The position numbers were made by a program, and so were the translations under genes. The notes beneath the pieces are model-generated. The model saw only the letters and a list, made by a program, of their open reading frames with translations, was not told the origin of the DNA and did no database searches. This document shows positions 1 to 8,135 of a stretch of DNA of 64,000 nt, piece after piece. The stretch is from Vibrio methylphosphonaticus (GTDB lineage Bacteria; Pseudomonadota; Gammaproteobacteria; Enterobacterales; Vibrionaceae): assembly GCF_023634655.1 (NCBI RefSeq), contig NZ_JAMKMS010000010.1, forward strand, positions 107,244 to 171,243, read 5' to 3'. Each line of letters begins with the position of its first letter. The stretch's first letter is position 1.

Positions 1-320
1 CGGCGGACATCGCCGAGTTTCTTATCAAAGCCCACCACGATTTCTTTTAGGCACTGCATTCCGGTGCGGATTTTTTGCAGCTCTAAATCATTGAAGGATT
101 CAAAGCGTCGTTGGTAATCTTTGGCGGGTAAGCCGCCAGCAATCAGCACTAAGCCACGAGTTTTATCCGGCATATTGTTGAACACCTTTTTCAACTTACG
201 ACGCGTCGCTTCACCGTTAAAAAGGGACTTACAAGCCGCAATACTTTCCATTGCATTGGGGGCTGTGGGCTGCGCTATTTGCTGTTGTTCAATTTGTTCT
301 CTCGCTAACTGGGTCATCAT
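1..320 (-). CDS. Hypothetical phage early protein, cut by window edge
   Basis: An open frame runs leftward off the window with no stop. It starts at an ATG pair (318-320 or 315-317) behind a strong AGGAG. That ribosome site overlaps the TAA of the upstream CII gene, so the two are probably translationally coupled. The visible part, about 106 residues, opens with a Gln-rich stretch and then a basic segment (GEATRRKLKKVFNN). I do not recognise the family. Its place just after CII in a P2/K139-type early operon suggests a replication or early regulatory function, which is inference only. The C-terminus is outside the window. Confidence 0.6.
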   Translation of the reverse strand, partial: MMTQLAREQIEQQQIAQPTAPNAMESIAACKSLFNGEATRRKLKKVFNNMPDKTRGLVLIAGGLPAKDYQRRFESFNDLELQKIRTGMQCLKEIVVGFDKKLGDVR

Positions 321-326
321 GGCTCC

Positions 327-866
327 TTAGGTTAAACCTGGGATTGCTGCACCGTTGGCAATAAAGTCCACGCCCATGCTTAACATTGGGGAAACGCCAG
401 AAGTGCGGTTTTCGATATCGTTGATAAGAAGCACAAGGTTGCCGATGCCAGCTTGTGCTTTTTTAATGAGTGACTGTTTATGAGTGCGTGATAAGCGTGG
501 GCCGTTGCCGTGCTGCAACGCCCAAGTAGACAGTTCGCCAGCGTTGGTACTGTGCGTGAGCACTCTTTCTACAATGCTTTGCGCTTGTTCGGCGCTTTCA
601 ATGGGGGCGGTGACAACGTCTAGCCCAAGCAAAAGACTATTGATAAGGGTGTAGTTGCCGCTCACTTTAGAAATGGCGATCAGTTCTACGGGTTTTAGAA
701 CATGAGGCTGATCAGGATTCAGCTTATTACGCAGCATACCGGGCTGCATTTTTAGCTTTCTAGCTATCGCTTCCATGTTCTCTTGTCTCGCGAATGAGAA
801 ACAAGCCTCGTCAAATGACTTTTGTTTGGACTCACAGAATCCGCACATTGAGTTGTTTACGTCCAT
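327..866 (-). CDS. cII: Phage regulatory protein CII (CP76 family)
   Basis: This 179-residue protein resembles the CII/CP76 regulatory family of Vibrio phage K139 and related P2-like phages. These are early DNA-binding regulators of the lysis/lysogeny decision. The N-terminal half (residues about 20-75) has a helix-turn-helix-like layout (EAIARKLKMQPGMLRNKLNP) followed by a family-typical 'LKPVELIAISKVSGN' segment. The C-terminal half is helical. It lies downstream of cox and a small membrane ORF on the leftward early transcript, and its stop codon overlaps the ribosome site of the next gene. The assignment is by recalled family resemblance plus context. Confidence 0.8.
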   Translation of the reverse strand: MDVNNSMCGFCESKQKSFDEACFSFARQENMEAIARKLKMQPGMLRNKLNPDQPHVLKPVELIAISKVSGNYTLINSLLLGLDVVTAPIESAEQAQSIVERVLTHSTNAGELSTWALQHGNGPRLSRTHKQSLIKKAQAGIGNLVLLINDIENRTSGVSPMLSMGVDFIANGAAIPGLT

Positions 867-875
867 AGCTAATAC

Positions 876-1022
876 TCAAATGAAGAAGAAAGGGACGAAA
901 ACGAATAGCCAACCAACGACATTGAGCCAAGTTGGGCATTCGTTTGGATAGCTTTCTTCCCAAGACTCACTTTGCGATTGGTGCAAAGTGGGTTTGGTTT
1001 TAAGGATGGTAAGAAAGCTCAT
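876..1022 (-). CDS. 48-residue phage membrane peptide between cox and cII
   Basis: The ATG at 1020-1022 overlaps the TGA of the cox-like gene (ATGA overlap), and the stop is at 876-878, ten bases before the cII start. The peptide begins MSFLTILKTKP, has an acidic middle (SESWEESYPNE), and ends in a hydrophobic segment (LNVVGWLFVFVPFFFI) that could be one membrane helix. The ATGA coupling and the exact fit between two real genes support expression. No function is known to me. A small lysogeny or exclusion membrane peptide is possible but untested. Confidence 0.55.
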   Translation of the reverse strand: MSFLTILKTKPTLHQSQSESWEESYPNECPTWLNVVGWLFVFVPFFFI

Positions 1023-1219
1023 ACTTCTTGCTCCGCAGAACGCTCGAATACTTTCACTAAGTTGATGAGCACAGAGCCTTTCTCGCCATGTTTAGGAAGA
1101 ATTGGGATTTCGCCACGGGCTATTGCTCTATCGAGTGACGATGTAGACCAGCCAGTACGTCTAATAAACTCTTTTTTCGTGCAAAAAGGTGCGTCTAACG
1201 CTATTTGAAGACTTGCCAT
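1019..1219 (-). CDS. cox: Cox-like excisionase/repressor of the prophage
   Basis: This is a 66-residue, basic, MerR/excisionase-type winged-helix protein. The recognition region 'CTKKEFIRRTGWSTSSLDRAIARGEIP' resembles P2-family Cox proteins, which silence the repressor promoter and direct integrase toward excision. It is the first gene of the leftward early operon and diverges from the repressor gene, the same layout as in K139. Its stop codon overlaps the start of the small membrane ORF. The family is judged by motif and position, not by alignment. Confidence 0.7.
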   Translation of the reverse strand: MASLQIALDAPFCTKKEFIRRTGWSTSSLDRAIARGEIPILPKHGEKGSVLINLVKVFERSAEQEV

Positions 1220-1383
1220 AAGTGGTATCCTATTCGCTTAAAGACTATTCTTGATGCTTAATGGTGGTACATGACAGCATCATAGGTAACTTTCACAATC
1301 ATTATTGATCGCAAATGAATACATTTACAAGAGTCTTTTGACCATATTCATGCGGTTTTATAGAGATCTGAATCACAGTTCAA
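1220..1383. promoter_or_regulatory. Divergent cI/cox control region with direct-repeat operator candidates
   Basis: This 164-bp region separates the divergent repressor and cox genes and should hold both promoters and the switch operators. The 17-bp word GATYGCAAATGAATACA occurs at 1307-1323 and again, in the same orientation, at 1386-1402. The start-to-start spacing is 79 bp. The second copy overlaps the annotated cI start. No clear sigma-70 boxes were assigned. The repeats are the obvious candidates for CI or Cox binding, by analogy with P2-type switches. Confidence 0.5.
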
Positions 1384-2022
1384 ATGATTGCAAATGAATA
1401 CAAAGTGAGACAAATGACTAGAATTCCAGCAAAAGTAGAGCCTTTTGAATACCTTAAGGGTCGAGAGTTTACGGATAAGCTGAGAGAAGTAACGGAATGC
1501 CCTCAGTACAACCAACTTGCAGATTATTTTGGTGTCCCACGCTCAACCATTCTTACTTGGCACCGCCATGATAGGACTCCTTTTGAGCTTATTGTAAGAG
1601 AACACCTCCACTCAGGAGCTTCGGTTAAATACCTTGCGCTTGGTGAAGGCAAACCTTTCCCAAAAGAAACCGACGACGTTGCGAAGGGAAATGGGTTCGT
1701 CAAACACGGACTAGTTAACGGTCAGCTTCTTGAGAGCGGACAAGTAGAAATTGGTCATGCTACTTTGGCCGATTTTGGGCTTGAAAAGAGTGCGCTCATT
1801 GTAGTAGAGCAAGATGGGAGCAATCACTTCATTAGCACTAGCGAAACGCACCCAACAGCAGGTAGTTACCTCATTGATATCGACGGCTCGCTATCGATCA
1901 ATCACCTGCAACGCTTACCAGGCAAAAAGCTGGCAATAGCGTTCGGTGAATCAACCGTCGAAGTTGCAGAAGAAGACATAAAAGTTATAGGCCGAGTGGC
2001 TATGGAAATGAAGAAGAAATGA
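1384..2022 (+). CDS. cI: Phage repressor CI (HTH plus S24-like domain)
   Basis: This 212-residue lysogeny repressor has an N-terminal helix-turn-helix of the Phage_CI_repr type (residues about 25-60, 'YNQLADYFGVPRSTILTWHR', then a ligand-like 'GASVKYLALGEGKP' segment). A C-terminal S24/LexA-like beta domain follows ('GSYLIDIDGSLSINHLQRLPGKK...VIGRVAMEM'). No obvious autocleavage Ala-Gly site was found, so P2-style non-SOS control is plausible. A start ten codons later (ATG 1414) is also possible. That would place the second operator repeat in the 5' UTR rather than in the coding region. The TGA overlaps the ATG of the next gene. Confidence 0.85.
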   Translation: MIANEYKVRQMTRIPAKVEPFEYLKGREFTDKLREVTECPQYNQLADYFGVPRSTILTWHRHDRTPFELIVREHLHSGASVKYLALGEGKPFPKETDDVAKGNGFVKHGLVNGQLLESGQVEIGHATLADFGLEKSALIVVEQDGSNHFISTSETHPTAGSYLIDIDGSLSINHLQRLPGKKLAIAFGESTVEVAEEDIKVIGRVAMEMKKK

Positions 2023-2792
2023 ATCCAGTCCTCGATAAAGTAACCGACCCAACGTTCACCAACTCAGCAAAAGGTTTGATGACGCTATTCTGTATTGGGT
2101 TGGCGCATATGGTGTTGGGCGTAGGTTTAGAGGATGTAAAGATAGCAATCCCTTGGTTTCCTACCATTAATTTTGAAAGCCCTCAGAACCTAATTTATCT
2201 CTACTGGGGGCTAGTATGGTACGCCATGTATCGCTATGTTCTTGAGCATGCAACCGTGTTTAGAAAACACTGGTTCAATGCTTTAGCAAGTAGTTTAGAA
2301 ATAGGCAAAATAGGCGAGTCTTTTGTTAGACAATCCATATTTATTAGTAAAGATCACTATTACGTTAATATTAGAACAATTGAAGATCTAGCAGTACACA
2401 CCATCGACATAAATACATACCAATACGATGAAACAGAGTACTCCTCAGAGTTAGTTTATAGTTTCAGCTTTAGGTTCAATGGCAGCTATCAATTCGAATC
2501 TATCAAAAGTTCTGAAGACCTAATACATAGAATTCCCGAAGCGGTTTCGCGTAAGAGAGCACTGGCAAAAAAATGGGGATTAAAACCCGACTCAGACGAA
2601 CATCACGTTACCTATCGATCATATAAAATCACTAGTGTTAGATATCGAATGCGGTTGCTGTGGCTTAAGTCTAGCCACTACCTAAAAGAATTTCTTCGAA
2701 ATGGCGAAGTGTTTGATCTTTCGCTACCACTGATTTTTAACATGGCTTTGTTTTCGGTTTGGGTAATTAACGAACTACACATTCTAAAATGA
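2019..2792 (+). CDS. Membrane protein in the lysogeny operon, unknown function
   Basis: This 257-residue protein starts inside the cI stop codon (ATGA overlap). Two hydrophobic segments lie near the N-terminus (about residues 17-37 and 55-75) and one at the C-terminus (about 233-253). They enclose a roughly 150-residue soluble domain rich in aromatic and charged residues. I do not recognise the family. Position between repressor and defence genes on the lysogenic transcript fits a superinfection-exclusion or accessory defence protein, much as K139 carries glo here. This is inference from location alone. Confidence 0.75.
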   Translation: MNPVLDKVTDPTFTNSAKGLMTLFCIGLAHMVLGVGLEDVKIAIPWFPTINFESPQNLIYLYWGLVWYAMYRYVLEHATVFRKHWFNALASSLEIGKIGESFVRQSIFISKDHYYVNIRTIEDLAVHTIDINTYQYDETEYSSELVYSFSFRFNGSYQFESIKSSEDLIHRIPEAVSRKRALAKKWGLKPDSDEHHVTYRSYKITSVRYRMRLLWLKSSHYLKEFLRNGEVFDLSLPLIFNMALFSVWVINELHILK

Positions 2793-2855
2793 AAAATGGT
2801 AAACACTCAAAATAGAGTTGTACCTGAAAATCCTTATTAATGGCTAGGTAAAAAT

Positions 2856-4565
2856 ATGAGTTCTACGGAAATGGAGCAATCTGATAGTGGTGGACCAGCT
2901 GCCCTTAAAGGGTTTTCCTACCAAAACTTTGCTGCAGCGTACTATACGTTATCAATGCTTCGAGATAAGTCTTTACTCTCTGTCCGCTGTGAAGTTGTTG
3001 ACGACATAGACCTCGTTTATGATGACCGAATTGAATATGTTCAAGTTAAAACCACAGACGATGATACTAAATGGTCCATTAAAGAATTCGCAGTAGCGTC
3101 GACTAGAACTGTACCAAAGACAGGACAACAAAAAAAAGATCAAATCGTAAGTAAAGAAGACTCGATTCTCCACAAATCTATGGCATGTGATAAATCTCAG
3201 CTTCCTGGTTACTTTCGAATACTAACTACTCGTGACGTTAAAAAAGAACTTCACCTATTGAAAATAGATATAAATACTAGGCCGCAAAAAGAAGGTAAAG
3301 AAAAATTACTGGCATCTCTGCGAAGAAAAATAAAACTTAATAAGCCTCGTAATAGTACCGAATTCAAAACACCAAAAGGAAATGATGTTGAATACTGGTT
3401 AGATCACGCAGAGTGGACCGTAATTCCCAACCAAACTCAGTTGGAACTGGCTTGTACTAGTTTGATTTTGCAAGCAGCTCAGGAGCAAGGCATTTTTCTT
3501 AGCTCTAATAGTGACGACATACGAATACTTTGTTCGCTTCTAAGCAACCTTACCAAAAAAAGTGCAACTTCTCGAGTACTGTATTCTGCTGCTGATAAGT
3601 CATACCATCGTATTGACTTTATTAAATGGTTCAGCAATGAGATTGAGCACTACGCGAACTTAAATAGCAGACATATAAAAGTATACTCCACCAATCAAAA
3701 TAAACTGACGGCTATTATTAAGTCTTTCTTTACTGATCGGGATTTATACAAAAACCATAGCTTTGACGGTGAAAAGATATGTACTGGATTACATGGAGGT
3801 TACCATCGCAGAAACTATACCTATGGGCAAATTGCCAAAAATCTATGCCAGTGGTTACCTCAGGTACTGTTACTTCCTAATGAGTTAGCAGATCACAAAC
3901 CTGAAAACCTTGATGAAAAAATAGCTATTTATACCAAGAGAAAAAAACAGAGCTATCAAAATATTAATGAGTTAATTTCAAAGGCACTGCTTTATTCAAT
4001 AATCAGAACCAAGTATAAATCTCAACCAATTGCTGCTAATTTATATATCGACGACAATATGAAAACATGTTTTGATAACGTTCATATACTTTTAGAAGAT
4101 CACTCTCCTGATAAGTTACTCATGGGGTTTAGTTATCTTATTGAAGGTAGTATCAAAGACGCTGTCGACAATATGATCATGCAGTTTGATGAGTTGTTAG
4201 GTTCCGAAGCATTTGATACCCAGAAAGAAAAAATATTAGAAACCAAAGAGGATGGATATTTATTAAAGCATGATATTGATGAAATACTTAATGCTAACTC
4301 TTCCTTAGACGAAAATATTGATAGATTTCGGTTTGCTTTCTTTTTAGGTTACGAATCATGTAACCTTGACTGTAACAATAAACACATGCATAAGGACTAC
4401 TTATTAACCCTTGAAGAGGAAGTTAAGGATAGATTTAAAAGACTAATTGAGTGCTTAGTTGAACAAAGTGAATTTTACCAAGATTTACATATCGATGTAT
4501 ATATTTACCCAATTCCATCAATCCCCTCCCTTATTCATGCGGTAACAACACAGGCAAATAAATAA
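2856..4565 (+). CDS. abpA: AbpA-like anti-phage nuclease (DUF4297/Cap4-type N-terminus)
   Basis: This 569-residue protein has an N-terminal domain resembling the DUF4297/Cap4 endonuclease fold: 'GGPAALKGFSYQNFAAAYY', then a PD-(D/E)xK-like core with D52 and Q63-x-K65 in 'DLVYDDRIEYVQVKTT'. The remaining 450 residues are alpha-helical with no motif I can name. The stop codon shares one base with the start of the downstream helicase. Nuclease-plus-helicase pairs of these sizes match E. coli AbpA (YfjL) and AbpB (YfjK), which protect against phages. Codon use is AT-rich compared with the flanking cI and int genes, suggesting recent cargo. Hachiman-like or other nuclease-helicase systems are alternatives. 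Confidence 0.65.
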   Translation: MSSTEMEQSDSGGPAALKGFSYQNFAAAYYTLSMLRDKSLLSVRCEVVDDIDLVYDDRIEYVQVKTTDDDTKWSIKEFAVASTRTVPKTGQQKKDQIVSKEDSILHKSMACDKSQLPGYFRILTTRDVKKELHLLKIDINTRPQKEGKEKLLASLRRKIKLNKPRNSTEFKTPKGNDVEYWLDHAEWTVIPNQTQLELACTSLILQAAQEQGIFLSSNSDDIRILCSLLSNLTKKSATSRVLYSAADKSYHRIDFIKWFSNEIEHYANLNSRHIKVYSTNQNKLTAIIKSFFTDRDLYKNHSFDGEKICTGLHGGYHRRNYTYGQIAKNLCQWLPQVLLLPNELADHKPENLDEKIAIYTKRKKQSYQNINELISKALLYSIIRTKYKSQPIAANLYIDDNMKTCFDNVHILLEDHSPDKLLMGFSYLIEGSIKDAVDNMIMQFDELLGSEAFDTQKEKILETKEDGYLLKHDIDEILNANSSLDENIDRFRFAFFLGYESCNLDCNNKHMHKDYLLTLEEEVKDRFKRLIECLVEQSEFYQDLHIDVYIYPIPSIPSLIHAVTTQANK

Positions 4566-6742
4566 TGCAAGCTAACTTAGAACCTAGAGCATGTATTGAA
4601 GATGTAAAATGTGAGAAACTATCACCTTTCTTATATTTAAAAAAAGCAAATCAATACTTATCTATCCCTGCGAAACAAGCTAAGGGACGTGAGTATCTTA
4701 TTCGCGCATTAGACCAATTAGAACTCTTTGAAAGTCAAATATTATTACTGCAAAATCTCATACGAAAAGCTGGATTATACCCATACTTAAAAAAGTACTT
4801 CTCCGATTTATCGTATGACAAACAATTAACATTAGACTTATATCAAAGTAACTTTGACAAGCAGTTTATTTTCCACTCGATGCAAGCAAAGATCTTCAAC
4901 CTATTGAAATCAGGAAATAATTTAGTTCTAAGTGCGCCTACTAGCATGGGTAAAAGTGCAATTATCGATGCTCTAATCGCGGAAGACCAATTCAGTAAGA
5001 TCGTTATTGTTGTTCCTACGATAGCGCTGATAGATGAAACCAGAAGACGAATCCAAAAAAGATTCAGTTCAGAGTATCAAGTAATTCACCACGGCTCACA
5101 GATCAAGCGAAAAAACAAGGTTGTTTACATACTAACCCAAGAGCGAGTTAACGAACGTAAGGATCTAAAAAACATCGACTTATTTATTGTTGATGAGTTC
5201 TATAAGCTTGCTTTCAGAAATGATGACTCATCTAGAGTAATCGCATTGAATATTGCCCTAAGTAAATTGCTATCTGTTTCAAAGCAATTCTACATGATCG
5301 GGCCTTATATAGATGCAATCCGAGGAATGGAAGTGATACAGCGAGACTATGTATTTGTTCCATCCGAATTTAACACCGTAGCTCTTAATATTCATGAGTT
5401 TAATATTGCAGCGATGGACTTAGCATCAAAGAACCTCCAACTTGAAGAAATAGTCAACAACCACCACGGGCAGACTATTATCTACTGTAAATCCGCTGCT
5501 TCTATAGCACAAGTATCTCGATACTTAGGGCGCTTACACCAAATTCAAGAAAAATCTATCGGTTATCTAAATTCCAACTCATTAAAAAAATATTATATGT
5601 GGTTGGTAAAATATTACGGAAAAGATTGGGGATGTACCAGTGCTATTCGTCATGGTATAGGAATCCACCATGGTGCCTTACCTCGTGCAATTCAACAGAA
5701 AAACATTGACCTATTTAACTCAAAAAAGATTAAAATTTTGATATGCACCTCTACATTAATTGAAGGTGTAAACACAGCTGCTGAAAATATAATTATTTAC
5801 GACAATAGAAATGGAACACCTAGAATAGACAACTTTACGCACAAAAACATTTCAGGTCGTGCGGGGCGAATGAATCAATATCTTGTTGGTAATGTTTTTT
5901 GTTTAGAGGCGCTACCTAAACAAGAATTACAGACTCAAGTTGTGGACCTACCTTTAGGGCAGCAAGACCATAAATCCCCAATAAACTTGTTAGCAGGAAT
6001 TCAACCAGAACATCTGTCTGAACAAAGCACCGAAAGTCTTATGAAGTTCGCTAAAAACTCTGATGTTCCTCTCGAAATCATTCAAAAACATTCAACTTAT
6101 AAGGTTGAGTTAATCTTAAAAGCATACGAGTTAATTACACAACTATCCATTTCAGATATGAATCAGATTGCGACCATTAAAGCTCCTAAAAGCGAACATT
6201 TGAAGCTCCTATCAACATTCATAAAAACAGTGGAAAGTGGTTCATTAACTCGACTTAACCTCCATTTTGAAGATAACCTTGACCTTCAAAATAGGTTGGG
6301 GTGGTACATCTATGCCGAAAATCATAGTAGCTATATTAAGAAACAAATTAGCTTCATATATGACTCAAGAGACGACGCTGTATCCCGTTCGGATATGACG
6401 GACAAAGAATTAAAAATCACAAGGAATATCTTTAAGCACTCAGTTACACGAGCTCTATTACTATTAGAAGATCTTTTAAATTTTGAGTTTACAAGTTTGG
6501 GTGTACCAGAAATTGCAGACCTAGGCTACCTAGTACATTTATTTGAGCATAGTCATTTGCCAACAGCATTCTCCGCTTTAGAAGAAATGGGGATTCCAAT
6601 TGAAACTTTAGACAAACTTGTAACCGAGAGATTAAGCGAAGCAGATATTGATGTCCTAGTCCGCTACTTACGTATCTATCACAAGTACTTGAAACAGTTA
6701 AACCAGGTAGATCATATGTTTATCAAGAAAGCTACTTACTAG
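4565..6742 (+). CDS. abpB: AbpB-like superfamily 2 helicase of the defence pair
   Basis: This is a 725-residue SF2 helicase, close to the 729 residues of E. coli AbpB/YfjK. Walker A is 'SAPTSMGKS' (residues 123-131), motif II is DEFY (210-213), a 'HHGALPRA' segment lies near 368, motif V is 'STLIEGVN' (396-403), and motif VI is 'SGRAGR' (430-435). A helical C-terminal region of nearly 300 residues follows. The start overlaps the stop of the nuclease gene by one base, and the stop directly abuts the integrase start. It probably unwinds or translocates on phage DNA so that the partner nuclease can act, which is inferred from related systems. It is AT-rich like its partner. Confidence 0.75.
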   Translation: MQANLEPRACIEDVKCEKLSPFLYLKKANQYLSIPAKQAKGREYLIRALDQLELFESQILLLQNLIRKAGLYPYLKKYFSDLSYDKQLTLDLYQSNFDKQFIFHSMQAKIFNLLKSGNNLVLSAPTSMGKSAIIDALIAEDQFSKIVIVVPTIALIDETRRRIQKRFSSEYQVIHHGSQIKRKNKVVYILTQERVNERKDLKNIDLFIVDEFYKLAFRNDDSSRVIALNIALSKLLSVSKQFYMIGPYIDAIRGMEVIQRDYVFVPSEFNTVALNIHEFNIAAMDLASKNLQLEEIVNNHHGQTIIYCKSAASIAQVSRYLGRLHQIQEKSIGYLNSNSLKKYYMWLVKYYGKDWGCTSAIRHGIGIHHGALPRAIQQKNIDLFNSKKIKILICTSTLIEGVNTAAENIIIYDNRNGTPRIDNFTHKNISGRAGRMNQYLVGNVFCLEALPKQELQTQVVDLPLGQQDHKSPINLLAGIQPEHLSEQSTESLMKFAKNSDVPLEIIQKHSTYKVELILKAYELITQLSISDMNQIATIKAPKSEHLKLLSTFIKTVESGSLTRLNLHFEDNLDLQNRLGWYIYAENHSSYIKKQISFIYDSRDDAVSRSDMTDKELKITRNIFKHSVTRALLLLEDLLNFEFTSLGVPEIADLGYLVHLFEHSHLPTAFSALEEMGIPIETLDKLVTERLSEADIDVLVRYLRIYHKYLKQLNQVDHMFIKKATY

Positions 6743-7786
6743 ATGACCGTCAGAAACCTTCAAGACAATAACAAAAAACCATGGCTTTGCGAGTGTTACC
6801 CGCAGGGCCGTAAAGGTAAGCGTATTCGCAAGCGCTTCGCTACTAAAGGCGAAGCCCTTGCTTTCGAAAAGTTCACTATGGCCGAGGTGGATGATAAACC
6901 TTGGCTGGGTGATAAAAAGGACTTACGTACACTTCATGACTTGGTTGAGCTCTGGTACAAGCTTCACGGCCAGCACTTAAAATCTTCGGTTAAGCTTTAC
7001 CCTCGCCTCTGCACCATTGTTGAAGAACTGGGGAACCCTTTTGCCATCCAGTTTACGGCTAAAGACTTTGTTCACTGGCGTTCTAGCAGAAAAGCAAAAC
7101 ACAGTCACACGGGAGCGGATACAGACAAATTGATATCCGCTCCCACTAATAACCTTGATTTAAGATGCTTGCGTGCTGTGTTTAATGAACTCATTGCCCT
7201 TGGCGAGTGGACGCAACCTAACCCACTGACTGGCGTTAAACAGATCCCTGTGACGGAATCTGAAATGGGCTTCTTTTCAGATAAGGATATTACTGCGCTC
7301 TTTGATAGGATTGCTAAAAGCAAACGCGCTAAAGAGTTCGAGCTGGTCTGTAAAATTTGCTTATCTACTGGCGCACGTATTTCAGAAGCCAATAATCTTC
7401 GTGTTTCGCAGATCACCAAATTCAAAATCACATTTTTGGATACCAAGAGCAAAAAGAACCGTACGGTGCCAATCACAGAAAAGCTCTATAATGAACTGAT
7501 GGCGTTTGAGCCAACAGGAGAAAAGGATAGGTTGTTTAAAAGCTGCCATCATGGCATTGCGTTTATCATTAACCAAACCTTCCCAGACTTGCCGGATGGG
7601 CAAAATACCCATGTCTTTCGTCATACCTTCGCAAGCCGATTTATGGAGGCAGGAGGAAACATTTTGGTGCTGCAAAAAATCCTTGGTCACAGCGACATAA
7701 AAATGACCATGCGTTATGCCCATTTCTCGCCTGATCATCTCATTCAGGCGGCAGAGTTAAACCCCATTTCCAGCTTGGGATTGTAG
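6743..7786 (+). CDS. int: Prophage tyrosine integrase
   Basis: This is a 347-residue site-specific recombinase. It has an N-terminal arm-binding and SAM-like region, then a catalytic domain with R212 (in 'TGARISEANNL'), H290 and R293 ('HVFRHTFASRF'), H316 ('ILGHSD') and nucleophile Y325 ('MRYAHFSP'). Size and motifs fit P2/K139-type integrases. It is the last gene of the cI operon and starts at the base after the abpB stop. This order (cI, cargo, int next to the attachment site) is typical of P2-like Vibrio prophages. The attachment core could not be identified because the other prophage end is outside the window. Confidence 0.92.
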   Translation: MTVRNLQDNNKKPWLCECYPQGRKGKRIRKRFATKGEALAFEKFTMAEVDDKPWLGDKKDLRTLHDLVELWYKLHGQHLKSSVKLYPRLCTIVEELGNPFAIQFTAKDFVHWRSSRKAKHSHTGADTDKLISAPTNNLDLRCLRAVFNELIALGEWTQPNPLTGVKQIPVTESEMGFFSDKDITALFDRIAKSKRAKEFELVCKICLSTGARISEANNLRVSQITKFKITFLDTKSKKNRTVPITEKLYNELMAFEPTGEKDRLFKSCHHGIAFIINQTFPDLPDGQNTHVFRHTFASRFMEAGGNILVLQKILGHSDIKMTMRYAHFSPDHLIQAAELNPISSLGL

Positions 7787-7805
7787 CCATAAATTCAGAG
7801 GAAAG

Positions 7806-7824
7806 TGGCGACAAAATGGCGACA
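7806..7824 (+). repeat. Paired TGGCGACA boxes after int
   Basis: TGGCGACA occurs at 7806-7813 and 7817-7824, an 11-bp period that is about one helical turn. The boxes lie 20 bp past the integrase stop. Short direct repeats next to int commonly serve as arm-type integrase or Cox sites. The inverted GAACCC/GGGTTC pair near 7898-7925 is another possible recombination landmark. Confidence 0.4.
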
Positions 7825-7969
7825 GATTTTCTAAATACTGGTCATTATTGAACAATACTGACAAAACAGGGAATCACTAAGGCATTGAAATGGCTACGGA
7901 ACCCTTGGTTTTACTGGGTTCTTGAAATAGCTACGCATTACACTAAGTAAGCATCACTAGATAAATGAT

Positions 7970-7997
7970 AAACACCCGCTAAGGCGGGTGTTTTTTT
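7970..7997 (+). terminator. Rho-independent terminator, rightward
   Basis: AAACACCCGC, a short loop, then GCGGGTGTTTTTTT form a strong stem with a T-run. It lies about 180 bp after int. It may end the cI-int transcript, or may be the terminator of a host gene displaced by prophage insertion. Confidence 0.8.
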
Positions 7998-8018
7998 GTC
8001 TTAAGTTAAATTCTTACC

Positions 8019-8074
8019 GCTATACCTTTAATCCAGTCCGCTATACGTTAATCTAGCCTGCTATACGCTTAGTT
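8019..8074. repeat. Three imperfect 20-21 bp repeats (GCTATAC...)
   Basis: GCTATAC begins units at 8019, 8040 and 8060, followed by related sequence (TTTAATC/GTTAATC/GCTTAGT). The period is about two helical turns. The array lies downstream of the leftward transpeptidase gene and just right of the prophage. Function unknown. Confidence 0.5.
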
Positions 8075-8135
8075 AAAACCGTGTTAGAACGCGCTTTCCA
8101 ATCCGTCACGCATTATAAGTTAGCTCAAACACAAA

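Noticed and set aside
121..330. 69-codon rightward frame at the left edge
   Set aside because: It is antisense to the partial leftward phage gene, which has a strong ribosome site and coupling to cII.
7888..7930. tRNA 3' end as the prophage attachment site
   Set aside because: A GGGTTC word resembles a T-loop, but there is no acceptor stem, CCA or tRNA body nearby.
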